Shown here piece after piece: positions 1 through 5,884 of a stretch of DNA of 10,345 bases; positions within the stretch are counted from its first letter, which is position 1, and every line of letters begins with the position of its first letter. This stretch comes from Holophagaceae bacterium. GTDB taxonomy: Bacteria > Acidobacteriota > Holophagae > Holophagales > Holophagaceae. The translations under genes were made by a program, and so were the position numbers. The notes below the pieces were generated by a model. That model saw only the letters and a list, made by a program, of their open reading frames with translations, made no database searches and was not told the origin of the DNA. The stretch is from positions 8,105-18,449 of the forward strand of contig DPRT01000062.1 in the NCBI GenBank assembly GCA_003538615.1, in the 5' to 3' direction.

Positions 1-333
1 CTGGTGGCCATGCACGTGCTCCAGCCCCCGGCGCCCATGCTGCCGGAGGCCCAGATCGCCCTGCCCGACCCCGCCTGGCTCAAGGGCATGGAGGACCACG
101 CCCGGGAGCAGTTGGAAGGCTGGGTCAAACCTTATGCCGGCGCCTCCGTCATCGTGAAGTGGGGCGGTCCCGCGGAGGAACTGGTGGCCGAAGCCGACTC
201 CAGGACCCTGCTGGTGGTGGCCCAGGTGGGCCACTCCACCCTGGAGCGCCTGCTCTTCGGCAGCACCGCCGCCCGGGTGGCGCGTCTGGCCCCCTGCGAT
301 GTGCTGGTGGTGCGCACGGAGAAGACGCACTGA
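1..333 (+). CDS. Universal stress protein (UspA family), C-terminal part, cut by window edge
   Basis: The reading frame is open from base 1 and the gene begins outside the window. The visible part starts in what looks like the beta-strand after the first helix (LVAMHVLQPP, resembling the usual LLHVLxP of Usp proteins). It ends with the family signature: a beta-strand LLVVAQVG, then G-9x-GS (GHSTLERLLFGS), then APCDVLVVR. In ATP-binding Usp proteins this motif is G-2x-G-9x-G(S/T). Here the first glycine is alanine (A-Q-V-G), so nucleotide binding is possible but not certain. Usp proteins are small cytoplasmic Rossmann-like proteins linked to stress survival; the target of this one cannot be told from sequence. 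A GTG at 4 and an ATG at 10 are internal codons and not credible starts, because they would remove the first strand and helix. It converges on the minus-strand acyl-CoA dehydrogenase gene across a shared hairpin. Confidence 0.85.
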   Translation: MVAMHVLQPPAPMLPEAQIALPDPAWLKGMEDHAREQLEGWVKPYAGASVIVKWGGPAEELVAEADSRTLLVVAQVGHSTLERLLFGSTAARVARLAPCDVLVVRTEKTH

Positions 334-353
334 CCTTGTAGGCTTTTCTTCTA

Positions 354-393
354 CTCCAAAAAAGGCGGGCCGGATGGCCCGCCTTTTTTGGAG
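354..393. terminator. Bidirectional intrinsic terminator between convergent genes
   Basis: A perfect inverted repeat has 18-nt arms (354-371 and 376-393) around a 4-nt loop (GGAT). The GC core GGCGGGCC/GGCCCGCC is flanked by A6 on the left and T6 on the right. A U-tract therefore follows the GC stem on the plus strand, and equally on the minus strand. It lies 20 nt after the Usp stop and 13 nt after the acyl-CoA dehydrogenase stop, so it can end both transcripts. Confidence 0.93.
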
Positions 394-406
394 CTAAAAC
401 GAATCT

Positions 407-1597
407 TCAGCGGTAGGCCGGAATGCCGGTGACCTCCTGGCCGATGATGAGGGTGTGCATATCGTGTGTGCCCTCGTAGGTGTAGACGCTTTCGAGGTTG
501 GCCATGTGGCGCATGACGGGGTACTCGTCGAGGATGCCGTTGGCGCCGAGGATGGTGCGGGCCTTGCGGCAGACTTCGAGGGCGATGTTCACGTTGTTCA
601 TCTTGGCCATGGAGACCTGGGCGGTGGTGTAGGTCTTGGCGTCCTTCAGGCGGCCCAGCTGATGCACCAGGAGCTGGCCCTTGGTGAGCTCCGTGACCAT
701 CCAGGCCAGCTTCTCCTGCTGGAGCTGGTAGCTGGCGATGGGCTTGTCGAACTGGATGCGGGTCTTCGCGTAGTCCAGGGCGCACTGGTAGCAGGCGTCC
801 GCGGCACCCAGGGCGCCCCAGGCGATGCCGTAGCGGGCCTGGGTGAGGCAGCCCAGGGGCCCCTTGAGGCCCTTCACATTCGGCAGGAGGGAGGCCTCCT
901 CGTCGACGATCACATCCTCCAGCACCAGCTCGGAGGTGGTGGAGGCGCGCAGGCTCCACTTGCCCTTCATCTCCGGGGCGCTGAAGCCGGGGGTGCCCTT
1001 CTCCACCAGGAAGCCGCGGATGCCGTCCTCGGTCTGGGCCCACACCACGGCCACATCGGCCACGGTGCCGTTGGTGATCCACATCTTGGTGCCGTTGAGG
1101 CGCCACTTGCCGCCGGGCTCGCGCACGGCTTTGGTGAGCATGCCCCCGGGGTTGGAGCCGAAGTCGGGCTCCGTGAGGCCGAAGCAGCCGATCTTTTCGC
1201 CGGTGGCCAGCTTCGGCAGCCAGTGCTTCCGCTGCGCCTCGGTGCCGTAGGCGTAGATGGGCCACATGACCAGGCTGCCCTGCACGGAGGCGAAGGAGCG
1301 CAGGCCCGAATCGCCCCGCTCCAGCTCGTACATCAGGAGGCCGTAGGCGACGTTCGACACGCCCATGCAGCCGTATTCCTCCGGCAGCGAGGGGCCGTAG
1401 AAGCCCAGCTCGCCCATCTTGGGGATGAGGTGCTTGGGGAAGGTCTGGTCCTGGGCATGCTTCTCGATGATGGGCAGCACTTCGGCGTTGACGAACTTGC
1501 GCGCCGATTCGCGGATCATCCGCTCCTCATCGGTGAGCAGGCCCTCGAAGCCCATGTAGTCGGTGATGTGGGTGAAGGTGGCGTAGGCGCCGGCCAT
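407..1597 (-). CDS. gcdH: Glutaryl-CoA dehydrogenase (acyl-CoA dehydrogenase family)
   Basis: A flavoprotein of 396 residues, the usual family length. It is predicted to oxidise glutaryl-CoA and decarboxylate it to crotonyl-CoA in lysine/tryptophan/benzoate-type catabolism, passing electrons to ETF in the cytoplasm. The acyl-CoA dehydrogenase N, middle and C domains are all present. Similarity to human GCDH is strong from memory: CFGLTEP followed by GSNPGGM at the FAD site, LNGTKMWITN, QARYGIAWG, and YEGTHD with catalytic base Glu375. The residues that hold the glutaryl carboxylate in human GCDH (Arg94, Ser98) are present as Arg100 and Ser104. Glu93 and Tyr374 match human Glu87 and Tyr369, which favour the decarboxylating type. 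The start ATG has AGGAG (1604-1608, minus strand) 6 nt upstream. No etfAB or other pathway gene is in view. The gene lies 168 nt downstream of tdk, so it may be the last gene of that unit or have its own promoter. Confidence 0.92.
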   Translation of the reverse strand: MAGAYATFTHITDYMGFEGLLTDEERMIRESARKFVNAEVLPIIEKHAQDQTFPKHLIPKMGELGFYGPSLPEEYGCMGVSNVAYGLLMYELERGDSGLRSFASVQGSLVMWPIYAYGTEAQRKHWLPKLATGEKIGCFGLTEPDFGSNPGGMLTKAVREPGGKWRLNGTKMWITNGTVADVAVVWAQTEDGIRGFLVEKGTPGFSAPEMKGKWSLRASTTSELVLEDVIVDEEASLLPNVKGLKGPLGCLTQARYGIAWGALGAADACYQCALDYAKTRIQFDKPIASYQLQQEKLAWMVTELTKGQLLVHQLGRLKDAKTYTTAQVSMAKMNNVNIALEVCRKARTILGANGILDEYPVMRHMANLESVYTYEGTHDMHTLIIGQEVTGIPAYR

Positions 1598-1765
1598 GGG
1601 GAACTCCTGGAATGCCCTGAAGCCTCGGGCAGAAATGGTGGAACCGGCGCTGCAGCAGCGCGCCGCGGCCAGTCTACCGCCCAGTCAAATCAGGGTCAGG
1701 GGAGGATCCGGCTCCACGGGCCCGATGGGTGTCATGCCAGGGATCAGCTTGACGAAGTGGAAAAA

Positions 1766-2365
1766 TCAGCCGCCCTGGGCGGGCTCCTCCAGCAGCCGGT
1801 TCCCCGTGGCGTGGGGGGTCTCGTGGCAGTGGCGGCAGCGGGCCTCGTAGGCTTCCGCCGCGCCCACCAGCACCTGGCCGCCGGTGTGCACCATGCGCTG
1901 GGTGCGGCCCGCGAGGGCACCGCAGACCATGCAGATGGCCTGGAGCTTGGTGACGTACTCGGCCTTGGCCAGCAGGATGGGCATGATCCCGAAGGGCTCG
2001 CCATTGGAATCCTGGTCGAGCCCCCCCGCGATGACGCGCACGCCGCGATCGGCGAGGCCCTCGATGATGGGGATGAGCCCCTCGTCCATGAACTGGACCT
2101 CGTCCAGGGCGACCACCTGGGCTTCGGGGTCCAGGTGCCGGGCCAGTTCCACGCTGTCCTTCACGGGGATGGCGTCGTGCTTGCGCTGGCTGTGGCTGGC
2201 GATGGCGGAGGCATCGTAGCGGTCGTCCAGGGCGGGCTTGAAGACCTGGACCTTCTGCTTGGCGATGATGGCCCGCTTGATGCGCCGGATGAGCTCCTCC
2301 GACTTGCCGGAGAACATGGGGCCGCAGATCACCTCCAGGGAACCCTGGCGCTGGTGCACGAACAT
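1766..2365 (-). CDS. tdk: Thymidine kinase (type II, zinc-binding)
   Basis: A cytoplasmic salvage enzyme that phosphorylates thymidine (and deoxyuridine) with ATP. Its 199 residues are typical of bacterial TK1-like kinases. Visible features are the Walker A motif GPMFSGKS (residues 15-22), a DEVQF motif whose Glu89 is the expected catalytic base, and [12 protein letters not shown] near 115-126, the usual GLDxDFxGxPF loop with serine in place of phenylalanine. The zinc site is C145-M-V-C148 plus C177-R-H-C180. The lasso loop motif [14 protein letters not shown] matches the B. subtilis-type enzyme. The ATG is preceded by AAGGA with 6 nt spacing, and the stop codon of the upstream DUF4388 gene (TAA, 2375-2377) lies inside that ribosome site, leaving a 9-nt gap. 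It is therefore probably translated together with the membrane-protein genes upstream, although a functional link to them is not evident. Confidence 0.95.
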   Translation of the reverse strand: MFVHQRQGSLEVICGPMFSGKSEELIRRIKRAIIAKQKVQVFKPALDDRYDASAIASHSQRKHDAIPVKDSVELARHLDPEAQVVALDEVQFMDEGLIPIIEGLADRGVRVIAGGLDQDSNGEPFGIMPILLAKAEYVTKLQAICMVCGALAGRTQRMVHTGGQVLVGAAEAYEARCRHCHETPHATGNRLLEEPAQGG

Positions 2366-2371
2366 CGGAAA

Positions 2372-2376
2372 TCCTT
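2372..2376 (-). promoter_or_regulatory. Ribosome binding site of tdk, fused to the preceding stop codon
   Basis: On the minus strand AAGGA sits 6 nt before the tdk ATG, and its first two A's are the last two bases of the TAA stop of the DUF4388 gene. A ribosome terminating there would sit on the tdk initiation site, which suggests translational coupling. Confidence 0.7.
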
Positions 2377-3535
2377 ATCGCTTGGGCTGCTGGGGCGGTC
2401 CGGGAACCGCGGTCGGGGTCATGGGGTCGGGGAAGCGGGTCAGGTCCGGGATTAGGTTCTTCCCCTCCAGGGGCCTTCCGAGCCGCTGGGCGAGGGCCAC
2501 GCCGCCGTCCTTCGGGGCCGCCATGCGCAGCGCCCACTCCTGGCGGACCCGGGTCGGCCCCTCCGGGACCAAGAGGATGTCCACGGGCTGGAGGCTGGCC
2601 AATCCGAGGTTCATGGATCCGCGATGGTGAGGCACGTACAGCGCCAGGGGCAGGGCAAGCCCAAGGACCACGAGGGGCCAGAAGAGCGGGCTGGGCTCCC
2701 ACTCGGCGGAAGCGGGGTCCAGGTGACTCTCCACCCAGGGGCGGGCCACCTTGACGGCCCCGCCGGAGATGGGCTCCAGCAGACCCGCCTCCAGGAGGTC
2801 GGCGATGGCCTTGCAGGTGTCCAGTTCCTCGTACCGGCTGATCTGAATGAGATCCTTGGCGCTCTGCGGGTGGTCGAAGTAGGACAGCACCATCTCCTGC
2901 TCGTGGGTGAGGCCCGACGAGCCGTGCTGCATCTTCCCCTTCCCGTCGAGCACGGAGGAGACGTCACGGTCGATGTCCAGGTGCAGGGCCTGGGCGCTGG
3001 GCGACTTGGCCAGGGGCGTGTCGAGGCCCGGCAACCGGCGCTCCACTTCGGGCCACTCGTCCTGGATGCGGGCGGCTTCCATCAGTACGGTGTCCACAGG
3101 GATGGGAACGAAATGTTCCCGGTCCAGGTCCGAGGGCAGGAAGGAGTCGAAGCGGTAGTCCCCCTCCACCCAGCGGAAGGTGCGGTGGAGGATGGCCGTG
3201 GCCTGGCTGAAAAGCGCATCCTGCAGGTCCGAGGGCGTCACCTTGCCCCCCTCCAGCAGCAGCGTCCCCATGCGCTTGAGGGTCTGGCGCTGCACCTGGA
3301 CCATGCCCAGCAGCTCCTCGCCCGTGAGGCGGCCGAGGCGCACCAGCATGGTTCCGAGACGGTCCTCCATGCGGACCTGGTTCGAATCGCAGCCGACGAT
3401 CTCGCCATTTTCGAAAAAGACCTTCACGAACTCCTGCCCCTGGGTGAGCACGAGGGTGCCGTTCTTCCCCTGGATCTTGATCATGTTGAACAGGGAGAAG
3501 AGGTCGAAGTCCCGGAGGGATCCTTCCAGCGCCAT
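2375..3535 (-). CDS. DUF4388 (PatA N-terminal-like) protein with one membrane segment
   Basis: A 386-residue protein of unknown function. Residues 1-135 resemble the DUF4388/PatA N-terminal domain. They begin with LEGSLRDFDLFSLFNMI, continue with a strand-rich section ending in FFENGEIVGC, then helical LGTMLVRLGRLTGEELL and TLLLEGGKVTPSDLQDAL segments that look like a repeated 'late-onset' helical pattern. Residues about 205-265 (LTHEQEMVLSYFDHPQSAKDL, then CKAIADLLEAGLLEP) look like a winged-helix-type domain often seen with DUF4388. A single hydrophobic segment at about 284-302 is followed by an 84-residue tail ending in a proline-rich stretch. DUF4388 proteins are generally thought to work in signalling or protein-protein contact; no catalytic motif is visible here. 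The start ATG lies 1 nt after the stop of the TPR gene and has GAGGAGGG (3542-3549, minus strand) inside that gene's end, so the two are coupled. tdk follows after 9 nt. Confidence 0.85.
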   Translation of the reverse strand: MALEGSLRDFDLFSLFNMIKIQGKNGTLVLTQGQEFVKVFFENGEIVGCDSNQVRMEDRLGTMLVRLGRLTGEELLGMVQVQRQTLKRMGTLLLEGGKVTPSDLQDALFSQATAILHRTFRWVEGDYRFDSFLPSDLDREHFVPIPVDTVLMEAARIQDEWPEVERRLPGLDTPLAKSPSAQALHLDIDRDVSSVLDGKGKMQHGSSGLTHEQEMVLSYFDHPQSAKDLIQISRYEELDTCKAIADLLEAGLLEPISGGAVKVARPWVESHLDPASAEWEPSPLFWPLVVLGLALPLALYVPHHRGSMNLGLASLQPVDILLVPEGPTRVRQEWALRMAAPKDGGVALAQRLGRPLEGKNLIPDLTRFPDPMTPTAVPGPPQQPKR

Positions 3536-3536
3536 C

Positions 3537-5393
3537 TCAGGCCCTCCTCAAGATGAGCTTCAGCCAGGAGCGGAGGTAGAACAGGCCCACCAGGAGGGCT
3601 CCGATGGCCAGCCAGGTCGAGGTCGGATCCTGGAGGATCTCGCCCGGGTATCTCACGGACCGGCCCGTGGCCAGGACCATGCCCACACCCATGCAGAAGG
3701 GGAGGAATTCCATCAGGGCCTCCCGCGTTTCGCCCAGGAAGGCGAGATCGCAGCCCGGCAGCAGCATGATCAGGGTCTTGTGGATCCAGCGGGTGGCCTG
3801 CTGGTGCTCAGCGACCTCATCGAGCTTCTTCCGTCTGTTCTCGGTGTGCAGCCCGTCCCTCAGCACGAAGAGGTGGTGGCACTTCGAGCAGACCTCGGGA
3901 TCCGAGCTGTCCGTGGTGTGGAAGGGTTCGCCACACCGCACGCACTGCCCCGGATGGGCCATGCGGAGGCTGGCCCGGACCCGGGCGAGGAAGGCGGAGA
4001 CTCCCAGCAGAGGAAGCAGCAGCGCCAGCAGGAAGGCCGGCTCCCTGATGGGCAGCGGATCGGCCTTCCGGCCTCCGGCGGCCTCAGTGAGGGCCTCCAC
4101 CCGCGCGGGGGTGTCTGGAAGCGGCATGGGATAAGTGCGGACGTCCTTCTGGGCATCGTTGAGGGCGATGAGGCGCGCATAGGCGCCCGGATCCGCCGTC
4201 TTGGCCTCGTCCTGCTTGGAGGCGCCCAGGGCGGTATCCAGCCGGTTGAAGGCGAGGATGCTCTGGTTGAGGAGGGTCTCCATCCGTGGTCCAGCCTGGA
4301 GCGCGGTGGCGAAGGCATGCTCGGCTCCAACGGCATCGCCCATCTGGAACCGGGCCACCCCGAGGTTGTTCATGACCTGGGCCTGCTCCGGATGGCGGCC
4401 CACCAAGCCCTGGAAGGTTTCCTCAGCCTCCTTCCACAGCTGGTTCTGAAGCTGCTCCCACCCCTTGATGAAGGCCTGGTCCGAAGGGGGGAGCAGGCGC
4501 AGCAGGGAGGGTGGAACAGGCAGCGCCTGAGGCTGCAGCTGGAGGGTCAGGAGGCTGGGTTCAGGTTCCCGGGCCGCCCAGGGCTCCATGACCACCAGGA
4601 TGGGATGGATCAACTGGAACAGCATGATGAAGACCGTGACCTTGACCTCGGCAGGAAGGAGGAAGGGAGCCAGCAGGAAGAGCCAGACCAGGGCGGCCAC
4701 CAGTGGGTCCAGGCCCAGAAGCACCGGTCCTGCCAGGATCACGGCCCCCGCCAAGGCCGCCAGGACGGGGCCGATCCGCTTGTGCCGGAGGGGCTCCTCC
4801 CAGAGATGGCGCAGCACGTGGCGGTAGCGCAGTCCCATGGTGAGTGCCCAGCCCCAGAGAAGCAGGGTGGCCGCCAGCCTGAGCATGCCGAGATGCTGGA
4901 CCATCCATAGCCAGCGATGGGCCGGATGTTCCAGCCGCAGGCGCGTCAGCCTGAGCAGATCCGGAAAGCTCCAAAGCCATCCCCGGAGGCCCTCCTGCCG
5001 CATCAAGGCGATTCGGCTTCCCAGCAGGCTGGGGTGGTCCGGCGCCCAGCGTTCCACAGCCTGGAGTGCCTCCAGTCCGTGCGCTGGCCTGCCCTCCAGC
5101 CCCTGCTGCCGGGCCCAGACGGCCGTGGCCTCCACCAGCGGTGCGACATCCATGGTGGAGTAGGTCCGGCGCAGGGCCTCCACTTCCACCTGGGCCGCGC
5201 GCACCGCCTCGGGATCTCCCTTCACCAGGGCAGCGAACAAGTGGCTGGCCCTGTGGCTGAGCGCGATGGCGGGAGCCGCCGCCGGGGCGGTTTGCGCCGG
5301 ACTGGAAGCCTCCGGCGCGGGGCCGGCGAACAGGCTCGAAAGCCCTGCCAGGAGCGCCAAGGCAGCGGCGCGCGAAACCCGGCGGATTCCCAT
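3537..5393 (-). CDS. Multi-pass membrane protein with TPR and zinc-ribbon segments
   Basis: Not a protein I can name. From the ATG at 5393 it has 618 residues. An N-terminal signal-like segment (MGIRRVSR followed by a hydrophobic, alanine/leucine-rich run) leads to a helical region. Four hydrophobic segments follow near residues 167-188, 207-227, 230-247 and 250-269. Next come a TPR-like stretch at about 305-373 (ending NNLGVARFQMGDAVGAEHAFATAL), another hydrophobic segment near 452-470, a four-cysteine zinc ribbon (C484-x2-C487 and C502-x2-C505), and a final hydrophobic region from about 540 to the end. The start choice is between this ATG, with GGGAGGA 5 nt upstream, and an ATG at 5414 that forms an ATGA overlap with the DUF1844 stop but has no ribosome site and would add 7 residues. 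I prefer 5393. The stop is 1 nt from the DUF4388 start. The order suggests a membrane scaffold acting with the DUF4388 protein; this is inference. Confidence 0.85.
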   Translation of the reverse strand: MGIRRVSRAAALALLAGLSSLFAGPAPEASSPAQTAPAAAPAIALSHRASHLFAALVKGDPEAVRAAQVEVEALRRTYSTMDVAPLVEATAVWARQQGLEGRPAHGLEALQAVERWAPDHPSLLGSRIALMRQEGLRGWLWSFPDLLRLTRLRLEHPAHRWLWMVQHLGMLRLAATLLLWGWALTMGLRYRHVLRHLWEEPLRHKRIGPVLAALAGAVILAGPVLLGLDPLVAALVWLFLLAPFLLPAEVKVTVFIMLFQLIHPILVVMEPWAAREPEPSLLTLQLQPQALPVPPSLLRLLPPSDQAFIKGWEQLQNQLWKEAEETFQGLVGRHPEQAQVMNNLGVARFQMGDAVGAEHAFATALQAGPRMETLLNQSILAFNRLDTALGASKQDEAKTADPGAYARLIALNDAQKDVRTYPMPLPDTPARVEALTEAAGGRKADPLPIREPAFLLALLLPLLGVSAFLARVRASLRMAHPGQCVRCGEPFHTTDSSDPEVCSKCHHLFVLRDGLHTENRRKKLDEVAEHQQATRWIHKTLIMLLPGCDLAFLGETREALMEFLPFCMGVGMVLATGRSVRYPGEILQDPTSTWLAIGALLVGLFYLRSWLKLILRRA

Positions 5394-5398
5394 GGCGG

Positions 5399-5405
5399 TC
5401 CTCCC
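5399..5405 (-). promoter_or_regulatory. Ribosome binding site deciding the start of the TPR membrane protein
   Basis: GGGAGGA on the minus strand lies 5 nt before the ATG at 5393. The competing ATG at 5414 has only CCGTGGATCCCAAACC upstream, with no purine-rich site. This argues for the shorter protein, whose signal-like N-terminus then begins MGIRR. Confidence 0.7.
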
Positions 5406-5410
5406 GGCAT

Positions 5411-5698
5411 TCATGGTTTGGGATCCACGGGAACGCCCGCGGCCGGCTTGAGATCCATCACCCGCATCCGGAGGCCGTACAGCAGGTCTTCCAGCTGGCG
5501 CGACTCCTCAGCGCCCCGGGCCCCCTCGGTCTTGGCCTTCAGCACCTCGAGAAGGTCCACGTAGAACCGCGCCACTGCCGGATTGGCGGGGGGCGCATCC
5601 TTCATCATCGGATGGGGCACACCCAGGGCCATGAGCGCCTGTTCCGCCAAAAGATGCATCAGGGCGGTCAAGGAGGCTTCCGGCACCGCTGGATTCAT
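5411..5698 (-). CDS. DUF1844 family small protein
   Basis: A 95-residue protein of unknown function, predicted cytoplasmic and almost all helical. The pattern fits DUF1844: a first helix (SLTALMHLLAEQALMALGV), a proline-containing linker (HPMMKDAPPANP), then VARFYVDLLEVLKAKTEG and a final helix (SRQLEDLLYGLRMRVMDL). The usual family features are the leucine-rich first helix, a DLLExLxxKTxG stretch and ExLLYxLRxR near the end. The family is common in Acidobacteriota, Planctomycetota and deltaproteobacterial-type genomes. The ATG at 5698 has GAGG 6 nt upstream. It is the first gene of a leftward unit: its TGA (5411-5413) lies 17 nt before the preferred start of the TPR gene and overlaps an alternative start as ATGA. 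The 186-nt divergent region upstream should hold its promoter. Confidence 0.85.
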   Translation of the reverse strand: MNPAVPEASLTALMHLLAEQALMALGVPHPMMKDAPPANPAVARFYVDLLEVLKAKTEGARGAEESRQLEDLLYGLRMRVMDLKPAAGVPVDPKP

Positions 5699-5884
5699 GG
5701 GCTACCTCGAACACTTTCAGGACTTGTCTGCCCGGAAGCCTACCACAGCCCGAATTTTCCTGCATCCGGCCCGGATTCAGGCCTGTTCCCGGCTTTCGGG
5801 AGACCGGCGAGGCGCTTTTTTGACGAAAAGCACTCCGCGTTGGAGCAGCCCTGTGGAACGATGGATGGGTTTGGAGGAACGCCC
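5699..5884. other. Divergent intergenic region with an operator-like palindrome
   Basis: This region separates the leftward DUF1844 unit from the rightward secreted TPR gene and should carry promoters for both. I see no convincing -35/-10 pair on either strand. A TTGACG at 5820-5825 lies after a T-run, but the sequence 17 nt downstream (GAGCAG) is a poor -10. The clearest structure is a perfect 13-nt palindrome ATCCGGCCCGGAT at 5764-5776. A weaker TCCCG/CGGGA stem lies at 5787-5801. Confidence 0.5.
5873..5878 (+). promoter_or_regulatory. Ribosome binding site of the secreted TPR protein
   Basis: GGAGGA sits 6 nt before the ATG at 5885. The same frame is open back to 5612, but that stretch overlaps the DUF1844 gene on the other strand. 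A signal peptide begins exactly at the 5885 ATG, so this site fixes the start. Confidence 0.85.

Noticed and set aside
1647..1661. Short inverted repeat GCGCTG/CAGCGC upstream of the dehydrogenase gene
   Set aside because: The 6-bp stem with a 3-nt loop is short, has no U-tract and is common by chance in GC-rich DNA.
1671..1699. Possible promoter for the dehydrogenase gene on the minus strand (CTGACC, 17 nt, TAGACT)
   Set aside because: Both boxes match the sigma-70 consensus in only four of six positions, and the GC-rich background makes this unconvincing. A nearby TTGACT (1683-1688) has no suitable -10.
455..2455. A 666-codon open frame on the plus strand across the dehydrogenase and tdk genes
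   Set aside because: It is antisense to two clear enzyme genes, has low-complexity Gly/Ala/Leu/His/Asp-rich translation typical of GC-rich shadow frames, and matches no family.
3180..4910. A 576-codon open frame on the plus strand over the DUF4388 and TPR genes
   Set aside because: Antisense shadow of two coupled minus-strand genes; its translation is Gln/Gly/Glu/Arg-rich without domain patterns.
5820..5848. TTGACG as a -35 box for the secreted TPR gene
   Set aside because: No acceptable -10 lies 16-18 nt downstream.
5612..5884. Longer N-terminus for the secreted TPR protein
   Set aside because: It overlaps the DUF1844 gene on the other strand, would bury the signal peptide, and the ribosome site lies before the 5885 ATG.
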